A stretch of 64,000 nt of DNA from Lysobacteraceae bacterium (lineage in GTDB: Bacteria; Pseudomonadota; Gammaproteobacteria; Xanthomonadales; Rhodanobacteraceae), in NCBI GenBank assembly GCA_021372495.1, contig JAJFUF010000040.1, forward strand, positions 1-64,000, given 5' to 3'. Below, piece after piece: positions 44,935 through 53,108 of the stretch. The translations under genes were made by a program, and so were the position numbers. Every line of letters starts with the position of its first letter. Positions within the stretch are counted from its first letter, which is position 1. A model generated the notes under the pieces. It was not told the origin of the DNA. It ran no database searches and saw only the letters and a program-made list of their open reading frames with translations.

Positions 44935-45748
44935 TCAGCCACATCGGCGGGCGGACCACCGCCACCAGGGCGGACAGCACGATCAGGATCGCCACGCTGA
45001 TCGTGAGCGGCGCCAGGCTGTGCGCAAAGCGCGGCAGGAAGGGCAGCGACTCGCCCCAGCTGTTGATCGACTGGTGCAACAGATGCGGCAGCAACACGCT
45101 GCCGGCGGTGGCGTTGAAGGTGCGCGTCAGCAGCACCGAGAACGGAAGCAGCATCAACAGGAACAGCAAGGGGGTGAAGCCGCCGGGGTGTCCGCCCTTC
45201 ATGAAGAAATACGGCATGTGGAACAGCGTCCAGATCACACCCAGCACCAGCGCCGCGACCAACGGGCTCCAGCGCGACTGCATGCGCGGCAGCACGTAAC
45301 CGCGCCAGGCGAGTTCCTCGGTGTTGAGGAGCAGGTACACGAGGAACGTCGGCGCGAACGTGGCCAGCGCCTTTGCCGGACCGGGCAGCGCCAGCGCAGT
45401 GAAGCCGAGCGCGTTGCTCATCAGCACCGAGGCCAGCACCACGGCCGGCGGACCGAGCAGGACGGCGGCGTAGATCCACCAGGCCGCGCGCCAGCGGACC
45501 ACGCGCCCCAGCAGTTGCCGCAAACCCGCGCGTCCGCCGTTCATCCAGGCGGCCCACACGGCCACGATGCCCGGCGCGAGGATGAAGATCTGCAGCAGCT
45601 TGATATAGCCCGGCACCGCCTTCGCGCCCACCCACGACGCCATGACCTGCGGAACGGTGCCGATCCACGAGACAACGAAAATTGCGATGATCACGGCCGC
45701 CAAGGGCAGCCTTTCCTTTCCGGGCGGTGTGATGGTCGAAGTGTTCAT
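44924..45748 (-). CDS. CPBP-family intramembrane metalloprotease (Abi-like)
   Basis: A 274-residue polytopic protein. Active-site motifs: NTEELAWRGYVLPRM (EExxxR), LFHMPYFFM (His) and LLHQSINSW (His), as in Rce1/CPBP proteases. Around seven helices. Start ATG has GGGGAT 5 bases upstream. The last two residues and the stop codon come from a copy of the 66-bp repeat, so the native C-terminus has been replaced. CPBP proteins process prenylated or other membrane substrates and include bacteriocin-immunity and phage-abortive proteins; role here is unknown. Confidence 0.88.
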   Translation of the reverse strand: MNTSTITPPGKERLPLAAVIIAIFVVSWIGTVPQVMASWVGAKAVPGYIKLLQIFILAPGIVAVWAAWMNGGRAGLRQLLGRVVRWRAAWWIYAAVLLGPPAVVLASVLMSNALGFTALALPGPAKALATFAPTFLVYLLLNTEELAWRGYVLPRMQSRWSPLVAALVLGVIWTLFHMPYFFMKGGHPGGFTPLLFLLMLLPFSVLLTRTFNATAGSVLLPHLLHQSINSWGESLPFLPRFAHSLAPLTISVAILIVLSALVAVVRPPMWLKPA

Positions 45749-46113
45749 GGCGATCCCCAGGTGTATGGGCAAAGTAGCACACACCAAATCACCATCGAAC
45801 AGCGTGACAAAAGCAAGGAACAGGCTGACTGAACGAGTGCGACGGGTGGCAAAGACAGGGGGCCAAAAACAGGGAGCCGAGTAGCTTTTTCGGCGAGTCT
45901 CGTCGGGTACCCCTCTCCAGCCAAACCGGACACAGCGCTTCCCCCGCCTCCATCAGCTCCACCCAGTAGGAGAGGTCGGTCTTGGCGGGCAGCGCACCAG
46001 AAAGGGCGCTCTGACCCCTGTTTCCGGAGCGGCGCCGTGTGCCTATTCGAGCGAATGCGGGTATCTTCCATGCGACGAGCCGAAGGCACGCCGCCGCCAG
46101 GGAAATCGAGGCG
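45749..46113. other. Repeat fragments and a possible gene remnant
   Basis: Contains AGACAGGGGGCC at about 45855 (an inverted fragment of the repeat), GGGCGCTCTGACCCCTGTTTC at 46004-46024 (direct fragment), and between them a minus-strand reading AKTDLSYWVELMEAGEALCP followed by VWLERGTRRD. That stretch looks protein-like but has no start and matches nothing I recognise. Confidence 0.45.
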
Positions 46114-47994
46114 ATGGGGAAGCTGATTCCGAACCGCAATGCCTGCCTGCCCAGGATGACCCCGGGCGAAAAGCGACTCGCATCCAGGCTCGAAGACAAA
46201 CTCGACGCAGACTATCTGTGCTGGTACGACGTTCCCGTCGGCCCCCGCCAGCGGCACCCCGACTTCGTGGTTTTCCACCCGAGCCGCGGCTTCCTGATAC
46301 TCGAAGTCAAGGACTGGAAACTCGAATCCATCGCGGAGATGGATCCGAACAGCGCAACCCTGCATACGGAACGCGGCCGCGCCGTCGTTGCCAATCCCGC
46401 CCGCCAGGCACGCGAATACGCGATGGAGGTCAAGACGCTGCTGGAGCGCGACCCCGCGCTACGCCATCCCGAGGCTCACCGCCGCGCCGGCAAGCTCATC
46501 ATGCCCTGGGGCTGGGGCGTCGTCCTCACGAACATCACGCGGGCACAGTTCGACGAGGCGCAACTCGAGAACTTTATCCCGCAAAACGGGGTGATCTGCA
46601 AAGACGAGATGGCCGAGTCGGTCGATCATGAAGAGTTCCAGAAACGCCTCTGGGACATGTTCATGATGCCGTTCCCGTGCCACCTCACCCTGCCGCAGAT
46701 CGACCGCTTCCGCTGGAACCTCTTCCCCGAAATACGCATCCCCGAGCAGGGATCGATATTCGAGCCGCCCAAGGACGGCGGCGATGCGCTCACCCGCATT
46801 CCCGACCTGATACGCGTGATGGACCTGCAGCAGGAACAGCTCGCCCGGTCGCTTGGGGATGGCCACCGCGTGATTCACGGTGTCGCCGGGTCGGGCAAGA
46901 CGATGATCCTGGGCTACCGCTGCGTGGAACTGGCGAAGCGATATGCCAAGCCGATCCTGGTGCTTTGCTACAACAAGACCCTCGCGGCGCGGCTGGAACG
47001 GCTGGTCGATGTCCATGGCGTCTCCGAAAAAGTGACGGTCGCCCACTTCCACGGCTGGTGCAGCCGGCAGCTCGAGACGTATGCCGTGCCGAAGCCCCGC
47101 AACCTCGGAAGCGCGGACGACTACGTGGAAGCGCTGGTTTCCGCGGTCATTGCCGGCGTCGAGAGCAGGGCCATCCCACGCGGCCAGTACGCCGCCGTCC
47201 TGATCGACGAAGGCCACGACTTCGAGCCCGAATGGCTGCGCCTCGTGACGCAGATGGTCGATTCCCAGTCCAATTCCCTGCTTCTGCTGTACGACGATGC
47301 ACAGAGCATTTACGACGACGGCGCGCGAAGGAAATTCACCTTCGCCAGCGTGGGAATCCAGGCCCAGGGGCGCACCACCATCCTCAGGCTGAACTACCGG
47401 AACTCGCTCGAAGTCCTGGCGACCGCCAAGGCATTCGCCCAGGAGGTGATCGCCGCGCACGACAGCGACGAGGACCACATTCCCCTGATCGAGCCGGAAA
47501 GCGCCGGCCGCCGGGGACCGCTTCCCGAGCTGCTGTGCTGCAGAAACAGCAACGACGAAGCGGCCACGATCGGTGCCAGGATCCGGTCTGCGATGGACGA
47601 CGGCGCAAGCCCCGACGATTTCGGCGTGCTATGTCGATTCAGCGGTAGCGCGCGCCAGGTTGCGACCGAACTCGTCAAAGCCAGAATCCCCTGCACCTTG
47701 GCGGAAGGCGACGCCAAACGGCAACTCTTCGCCGGCGCCCCGACCGTCAAGGTCATGACGATCCACTCCAGCAAGGGCCTCGAGTTCGACACGGTGTTCA
47801 TCCCGGGCGTTTGCGACATCGCGGCCCGCGGACCCCAGGACTCGGACACCATCCTGAAAGAGGCCAAGCTCCTGTATGTGGGAATGACGCGCGCCCTAGG
47901 GCGCCTGGTCATGCTCCACCACAAGGACGGGCCCGTTCCGGACCGGATACGCAAGGCGATCGTCGACGTGCGGCAGCGACTCGAAGCGGCATGA
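46114..47994 (+). CDS. NERD nuclease - UvrD-like helicase fusion
   Basis: A 626-residue protein. The N-terminal NERD domain (PD-(D/E)XK fold, about 1-150) has D50 in RHPDFVVF and E64-x-K66 in LILEVKDWK. From residue 256 it is a superfamily 1 helicase: Walker A GVAGSGKT (256-263), Walker B VLIDEGHDF (about 362-370), LLYDDAQSIYD, ILRLNYRNS, VMTIHSSKGLEFDTVFIPG and LLYVGMTRALGRLVM. All core motifs are intact. Single-gene NERD-helicases occur in anti-phage islands; a nucleic-acid-degrading immunity role is plausible. Flanked by repeat fragments on both sides. Start ATG opens MGKLIPNRNA. Confidence 0.9.
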   Translation: MGKLIPNRNACLPRMTPGEKRLASRLEDKLDADYLCWYDVPVGPRQRHPDFVVFHPSRGFLILEVKDWKLESIAEMDPNSATLHTERGRAVVANPARQAREYAMEVKTLLERDPALRHPEAHRRAGKLIMPWGWGVVLTNITRAQFDEAQLENFIPQNGVICKDEMAESVDHEEFQKRLWDMFMMPFPCHLTLPQIDRFRWNLFPEIRIPEQGSIFEPPKDGGDALTRIPDLIRVMDLQQEQLARSLGDGHRVIHGVAGSGKTMILGYRCVELAKRYAKPILVLCYNKTLAARLERLVDVHGVSEKVTVAHFHGWCSRQLETYAVPKPRNLGSADDYVEALVSAVIAGVESRAIPRGQYAAVLIDEGHDFEPEWLRLVTQMVDSQSNSLLLLYDDAQSIYDDGARRKFTFASVGIQAQGRTTILRLNYRNSLEVLATAKAFAQEVIAAHDSDEDHIPLIEPESAGRRGPLPELLCCRNSNDEAATIGARIRSAMDDGASPDDFGVLCRFSGSARQVATELVKARIPCTLAEGDAKRQLFAGAPTVKVMTIHSSKGLEFDTVFIPGVCDIAARGPQDSDTILKEAKLLYVGMTRALGRLVMLHHKDGPVPDRIRKAIVDVRQRLEAA

Positions 47995-48050
47995 GCACAG
48001 CTCGGTCCATGCGCCCCTATTCGTGCCAGCGGACAACCGCGGTCACTTCA

Positions 48051-48233
48051 GAAAGGGCACTCTGCCCGCCTTTTTCGGCCCCCTGTTTCGAGGCATACCG
48101 TTACCTCATCTCGACAGGCGGGATGCTCCCGCCCTACGCGGGCTGACCCCTGTTTCGCCTGTTTTGAACCCCTGTTTCGAGGCACACCGCTACCTCATCT
48201 CGACAGGCGGGATGCTCCCGCCCTACGCGGGCT
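48051..48233. repeat. Accessory-region repeat, copies B and C
   Basis: Two tandem-like copies, 48079-48144 and 48169-48233, differ from copy A (44869-44934) at only a few bases. Copy B is preceded by AAAGGGCACTCTGCCC. The remaining sequence in 47995-48367 carries no gene I can support. Confidence 0.9.
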
Positions 48234-48367
48234 GCTCGACAGGGTCTGCGCGTTGCACGCCTAGGTGCGGATGGTCGATCACGGCCATCTGCTGGTCGCG
48301 ACAAAGCCTGCCCGGTCGACAACGACGACGCCCCCGCCACGCACCGCGGCGAGGGCGCCGTTCCCGC

Positions 48368-49354
48368 TTACGCGGCCTGCGCCGGCACCGCCGACATCAG
48401 CGGCGTCAGCGCCTGGGTGATGCGCTCCAGCTGCTCGGTGTCGGTCAGCTCGGCGAGGATGCCGATGAAGCGCGGGCCCTGCACGCCGGAGACGATGTAC
48501 TGCCAGCGGTAGGCCTTCAGGATCAGCTCGCGCACGCGCGCCTGTTCCGTCGGCGAGAAGTCGCGGCCGGCGTTGGCCAGGAAGTAGTCGGCGTCGGCGC
48601 CGGCCTGCGCCTGCAGGATGCCGTCCACCGCCCCGACCAGCGCGATCAGGTCTTCCACCGCCGCGTCGCGCTCGGCCTTGCCGAGACGCGCGTCCTCGCG
48701 GCGCCATTCCAGTTCGTCGAGGATGGCGTGCTGCGATTCCTCCTTCCAGTGGAACAGGAACACGTCGCGGTACAGCTCCGACGCATCCTCCTGCGGCTGG
48801 ATGCTCTGCTTGTAGTGCTGCTGGGTGAACAGCTCGATGTGGCAGGTCAGGCCCAGCACCGCCCACGTGGACTTGCTGAGCACGACCCGGGCGACGTCGT
48901 TGGGATCGACCACGATCTTGTAGCCGGCCGGCATGTCGCGCGCCACCAGCGCCTCGATGCGCCGGAACAGCTCCTGGTGCTTGAGCTCCTCGTCGCTGAA
49001 ACGGATCAGCGCCTCCAGCGCCACCTGGTCGCCGAGCGCGTAGTCGCGGCTGATCTCCATGATCTTGGCGTTGATGTAGCGTTCCACCAGGCCGAAGATG
49101 TTGGCGTAGGTACGGCCCTGCACCTGGCTGAGGAAGCGCTGGCCGGCGGCGTCGAGGAATTCCAGCTCGTTGGCCAGCGACAGCGCATCGGGCAGGAACT
49201 TCTTGCCGGTCTCGAACGTCCGGCCCTGGATCACGTCGGCATCGATGTCCCAGCGCACGCGCTTGGAGGTGGCGATGCAGCGGGCGTAGCGGTCGTCATG
49301 CAATGGTTTGGACGGGGCCGCATCGATGGACCGGACGGCAGTGGCAGCTTGCAT
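48368..49354 (-). CDS. Ferritin-like diiron protein
   Basis: A 328-residue, mostly helical protein. Two ExxH-type helices look like a di-iron site: FSDEELKHQELFRRIEAL and FHWKEESQHAILDELEWRRE, plus Glu-rich helix IMEISRDYALGD. This four-helix layout is that of the ferritin-like oxygenase/rubrerythrin superfamily (AurF-like relatives are one possibility). Substrate is unknown. The ATG has GGAG 8 bases upstream. It is divergent from a LuxR-type regulator with a 173-base shared promoter region, so that regulator probably controls it. Confidence 0.7.
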   Translation of the reverse strand: MQAATAVRSIDAAPSKPLHDDRYARCIATSKRVRWDIDADVIQGRTFETGKKFLPDALSLANELEFLDAAGQRFLSQVQGRTYANIFGLVERYINAKIMEISRDYALGDQVALEALIRFSDEELKHQELFRRIEALVARDMPAGYKIVVDPNDVARVVLSKSTWAVLGLTCHIELFTQQHYKQSIQPQEDASELYRDVFLFHWKEESQHAILDELEWRREDARLGKAERDAAVEDLIALVGAVDGILQAQAGADADYFLANAGRDFSPTEQARVRELILKAYRWQYIVSGVQGPRFIGILAELTDTEQLERITQALTPLMSAVPAQAA

Positions 49355-49527
49355 GGGGAGGTCTCCGTAAGGCGCGCCGGACCGTCCGGGCGCGTGGAGA
49401 CAGTGTTCCGGGCCGGCCCGCGCGCCGACATGGGAGCGATGTCCCGACGGCGCGCCCCGGCGGCGTTCGGACGGTGACCAATGTCCCGCTCTGCTATCGT
49501 TTCGGCACGTAACGAGCGAGCCCCACC

Positions 49528-50598
49528 GTGCCGGCCGCATCCCAGACCATCCGCTACCTCAACACCCGCGACGGCGTGCGCCTCGCCTGGGCGGCCAGCG
49601 GCTCGGGACCGACCCTGGTCAAGGCCGCGAACTGGATCACCCACCTCGAGTACGACTGGCAGAGCCCGGTCTGGCGCCACTGGGTGACCTTCCTGAGCGA
49701 GCACTTCACCACCCTCCGCTACGACGAGCGCGGCTGCGGGCTGTCGCAGCGCGAGGTGGCCGACGTGTCCTCCGCGACCTGGCTGCCCGATCTCGAGGAC
49801 ATCGTCGCCGCCGCGCAGCCGGACGGGCCGTTCGTGCTGCTCGGCATCTCGCAGGGCGCCTGCGCCGCGATCGAATACGCCGCCCGGCATCCGGACCGCG
49901 TCTCGCACCTGGTCCTCTACGGCGCCTACGCCCGCGGCTGGGCCGCGCGCGGCGACCCCGACCAGGTCCGCGAAGGCAACGCGCGCGTGGAGTTCACCGA
50001 ACTGGGCTGGGGCCGGCCCAATCCGCTGTACCGCCGACTGTTCACGTATCGCTTCCTTCCCATGGGCAGCGAGGAACAGCTGCGCTGGATGGACGAGCTG
50101 TGCACCCGCACGGTGTCGCCGGCCATGGCGGCGCGGCTGATGCGCAGCCGCGGCCAGGCCAACGTCATGGCTTACCTCGACCAGGTGCGCGTGCCGACCC
50201 TGGTGCTGCACGCGGACCAGGACCATGCCGTGCCCGCGAGCGAAGGCCAGAAGATCGCCGCCGGCATCCCCCACGCGCAATACGTGCCGCTGTCCTCGCA
50301 CAACCACATCCTGCTCGAGGACGAACCGGCCTGGAACGCGTTCAAGGACGCCGTGCTCGACTTCACCGGCGTGCGCACCCGCGCGCAGGACGCCCGCTTC
50401 GACGCCCTCACCGAGCGCGAGCGGGCCATCCTCGAACGCATCTGCGCCGGCCTGGGCAATGCCGAGATCGGCAAGGCGCTGTTCATCAGCGAAAAGACCG
50501 TGCGCAACCACCTGACCCGCATCTTCGAGAAGCTCGGCGTCAGCAACCGCGCGCAGGCGATCGTGGTGGCGCGGGATTCAGGGTTTCGCGGTGGTTGA
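49528..50598 (+). CDS. Alpha/beta-hydrolase fused to a LuxR-type HTH domain
   Basis: A 356-residue protein, GTG start. Residues 1-280 are an alpha/beta hydrolase: LRYDERGCGLS, nucleophile elbow VLLGISQGACAAIEYA (Ser), later Asp in LHADQDHAVP and His in SSHNHILLED. The last 65 residues are a LuxR/NarL DNA-binding domain (LTERERAILERICAGLGNAE, SEKTVRNHLTRIFEKLGVSN). The fusion suggests a transcription factor whose hydrolase domain binds or cleaves a small ester or amide signal. Its 3' 117 bases are duplicated at 54063-54179. Confidence 0.9.
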   Translation: MPAASQTIRYLNTRDGVRLAWAASGSGPTLVKAANWITHLEYDWQSPVWRHWVTFLSEHFTTLRYDERGCGLSQREVADVSSATWLPDLEDIVAAAQPDGPFVLLGISQGACAAIEYAARHPDRVSHLVLYGAYARGWAARGDPDQVREGNARVEFTELGWGRPNPLYRRLFTYRFLPMGSEEQLRWMDELCTRTVSPAMAARLMRSRGQANVMAYLDQVRVPTLVLHADQDHAVPASEGQKIAAGIPHAQYVPLSSHNHILLEDEPAWNAFKDAVLDFTGVRTRAQDARFDALTERERAILERICAGLGNAEIGKALFISEKTVRNHLTRIFEKLGVSNRAQAIVVARDSGFRGG

Positions 50599-50602
50599 GG
50601 CG
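50486..50602 (+). repeat. Left copy of 117-bp direct repeat (LuxR 3' end)
   Basis: Identical in length and co-linear with 54063-54179 (four mismatches, no indels). It covers the recognition helix part of the HTH domain through the stop codon plus 4 bases. A GTCGACTCTG motif follows at 50660. Confidence 0.95.
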
Positions 50603-50703
50603 GCGGCTTCGGGCTGGCCGCCCAACACGCCACCACCAACACCGACGACCCGCCGGAAAGTCGACTCTGCCCCTCGTTCTCCTCTTTCAGTTACCCTGGA
50701 CGA

Positions 50704-52725
50704 ATGGGGGAGCAGGTGGACCATGTCGTCGGATCGGCATCGCGCAAGCGGTGGGGCTACGGGGCGTCAATCGCCCAGTTTCTCGCCGAAGATCCGCAAC
50801 TCATCGTCGGTGAGTTGACGACCTGGTCCAGCTTTGCTGTTGACCCGTCGCAAAAGGTGGCTTGGCTGGAGCAAATCTCGCTCCTGAAGAAGCTGCTCAA
50901 CCCGTACGCCGCGGCCCGCGGCGCCTTGTTCTTCGAATACGACATTCCGCGATTGGGCTTGCGGGTCGACACGGTGCTGGTTCTTGAACACGTCATATTC
51001 GTTCTCGAATTCAAAGTAGGCGCACGCGATTACTCGCGTGATGCTATTGACCAAGTCTGGGACTATGCACTTGATCTGAAAAATTTCCACGACGCGAGCC
51101 ACACCGCTCCCATCGTGCCGATCCTCGTTGCCACCAAAGCCGCCACGGCTCCGCTTCGGATCACAATCGGTCACCATCAGGACAGCGTTCCCATACCTCT
51201 ACGCTGCAATGACGAAAGTCTGACGGATGCCATCAAGCTCGGGCTGCAACATTTCCAGTCCGGAGGCATCGATCCCGGCCAGTGGCAACAGGGTCGCTAT
51301 CACCCCACGCCCACCATCGTGGAGGCCGCCCGGGCTTTGTATGCGGGCCATACTGTTGGGGAAATCTCGCGGAGCGATGCTGGCGCCGCGAACCTGACGG
51401 TAACCGCAAACCGGCTCGCAGAACTGATTGCGAGGACACGTCAGCGCGGCGAAAAAGCCATCTTCTTCGTGACCGGTGTTCCGGGTGCCGGAAAGACGCT
51501 GGTCGGATTGGACATCGCCAATCGGCACACCGACAAGTCGGACAACCTGTACAGCGTGTATCTGTCCGGCAACGGCCCGTTGGTAAAAGTGTTGCACGAA
51601 GCATTGGCGCGAGACCAGGTGACACGTGCAAAGCTATCGGGCGAGGGCCTGCGAATTGGCGAAGCTCGGAGTGCGGTCAAGCAGTTCATCCAGAACGTCC
51701 ATCACTTCCGCGATGACTGTCTGGCAAGCTCCGACGCGCCGATCGAACACATCGCACTGTTCGATGAAGCCCAGCGCGCCTGGGATCTTCACGAGACTGC
51801 CCGATTCATGCAGACCAAAAAGGGCCTGCCTGGCTTCAACGAATCGGAACCTGACTTCCTGATTTCATGCCTGGACCGACACGACGACTGGGCCGTAGTC
51901 GTATGCCTTGTCGGCAGTGGCCAAGAAATCAACCGAGGCGAAGCCGGCATCAGCGAATGGCTCACCGCCATCCGCAAGCGTTTCGAGAGCTGGCAGATCT
52001 ATCTGTCACCGCGGCTACGCGAAATCGAATATCACGCGGATGCCGAACTGGAGGCCATTCGCTCAAGCTCGCGCACGCACTGGGACGGCGCCCTGCATCT
52101 TGCAACTTCGATGCGCTCCTTCCGATCGGAGCGAGTGTCTGAATTCGTAAACCTACTGCTGGCGCTGGAGGTTGAATCGGCCCGCGATGCGCTTGCGAAG
52201 GTGCTGCCGAACTTCCCGATCCGTCTGACACGGCATCTTGGTCACGCCAAGGAGTGGCTGCGGCAGCAAGCACGCGGTAGCGAACGTTACGGCATCGTCG
52301 TTTCGTCGCAGGCCCAGCGGCTCAAGCCGCACGCCATCGACATTCGCGTCAAGGTCGACCCCGTCCAATGGTTCCTCGAAAGCAAGGAAGACGTGCGGTC
52401 CTCCTACTACCTCGAAGATGTGGCAACCGAGTTCCAGGTGCAAGGGCTGGAACTCGACTGGACCTGCGTGGTGTGGGACGGCGACTTGCGCCTCAACCGC
52501 AACCAATGGGAGCACTTTAGCTTCAAGGGCAAACGTTGGGAGCGTATACACAAGGACGTTCGCCAGCGGTATCTCCTGAATGCGTACCGTGTCTTGCTCA
52601 CGCGCGCGCGGCAAGGCATGGTCATTGTGGTGCCAGAAGGCAGCGCCGACGATCCGAGCCGCGCGCCGGCCTATTACGACCCAGCATTCAAGTTGCTTGC
52701 CAGTCTTGGCATCCCCGAGTTGTAG
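50704..52725 (+). CDS. PD-(D/E)XK nuclease - DUF2075-like helicase fusion
   Basis: A 673-residue protein. The N-terminal restriction-like domain has RVDTVLVLEHVIFVLEFKVG (D89, E102, K104). The ATPase part has Walker A GVPGAGKT (258-265), Walker B HIALFDEAQRAWD (about 349-361), LVGSGQEINRGEAG, a sensor-like SPRLREIEYH and a C-terminal superfamily-1 motif VI, AYRVLLTRARQGMVIVVPEG (from 627). This is the DUF2075/Schlafen-like helicase class. The domain layout resembles single-protein nuclease-helicase immunity enzymes (Nhi type) described in staphylococci. It lies between 117-bp direct repeats with lower GC than flanking genes. No strong ribosome site; the start is uncertain. Confidence 0.85.
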   Translation: MGEQVDHVVGSASRKRWGYGASIAQFLAEDPQLIVGELTTWSSFAVDPSQKVAWLEQISLLKKLLNPYAAARGALFFEYDIPRLGLRVDTVLVLEHVIFVLEFKVGARDYSRDAIDQVWDYALDLKNFHDASHTAPIVPILVATKAATAPLRITIGHHQDSVPIPLRCNDESLTDAIKLGLQHFQSGGIDPGQWQQGRYHPTPTIVEAARALYAGHTVGEISRSDAGAANLTVTANRLAELIARTRQRGEKAIFFVTGVPGAGKTLVGLDIANRHTDKSDNLYSVYLSGNGPLVKVLHEALARDQVTRAKLSGEGLRIGEARSAVKQFIQNVHHFRDDCLASSDAPIEHIALFDEAQRAWDLHETARFMQTKKGLPGFNESEPDFLISCLDRHDDWAVVVCLVGSGQEINRGEAGISEWLTAIRKRFESWQIYLSPRLREIEYHADAELEAIRSSSRTHWDGALHLATSMRSFRSERVSEFVNLLLALEVESARDALAKVLPNFPIRLTRHLGHAKEWLRQQARGSERYGIVVSSQAQRLKPHAIDIRVKVDPVQWFLESKEDVRSSYYLEDVATEFQVQGLELDWTCVVWDGDLRLNRNQWEHFSFKGKRWERIHKDVRQRYLLNAYRVLLTRARQGMVIVVPEGSADDPSRAPAYYDPAFKLLASLGIPEL

Positions 52726-52766
52726 CCAGGGCAAGATTCGGAGCAACTTTCCTGCGGATCTCAAAC

Positions 52767-53108
52767 ATGCCGTCTGATGAAGACCTCATTTCGGAACGCG
52801 AGTTCGATGAGGTCTGGGGTGCGTACCTCAAGGCATCCGGCGATCTTTTCGCATTCGAAGATGTTCGCGACCAGTCACCCAACTACGTCTGGACTATCCT
52901 CGAAACCGGCGGCGGCCGTGATGGGAGATGGTACGCGCAACCCGGATTCCATATCGTCAACAAGCTCGGCTACGTAATGACGCGGAAGCCTTGGCCGGAC
53001 CCAACGCCGGACGCGATCTACCTTTTTTTTACTTCGAGCACGAGCCAGACGAAGCCTCGCAATTTCAACTACCGCTGCCGCCGTAACACTCTTCGATCGC
53101 CGCCATGA
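52767..53108 (+). CDS. Small unknown protein with an eight-T run; possible frameshift
   Basis: ATG at 52767 opens MPSDEDLISEREFDEVWGAY; the frame as read is 113 residues. After residue 86 (PDAIYLFF) an eight-T tract (53023-53030) shifts the reading into TSSTSQTKPRN and a poor tail. One added T would instead give YFEHEPDEASQFQLPLPP and stop at 53086, an acidic, gene-like end. So either a sequencing/assembly indel, a phase-variable tract, or slippage. No family recognised. It starts 41 bases after the nuclease-helicase gene on the same strand, and may be its partner. Confidence 0.7.
   Translation: MPSDEDLISEREFDEVWGAYLKASGDLFAFEDVRDQSPNYVWTILETGGGRDGRWYAQPGFHIVNKLGYVMTRKPWPDPTPDAIYLFFTSSTSQTKPRNFNYRCRRNTLRSPP

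Noticed and set aside
44850..48233. CRISPR array suggested by the three 66-bp repeat copies
   Set aside because: Copies are too long, too few, irregularly spaced (3.1 kb and 24 bases) and no cas genes are present.
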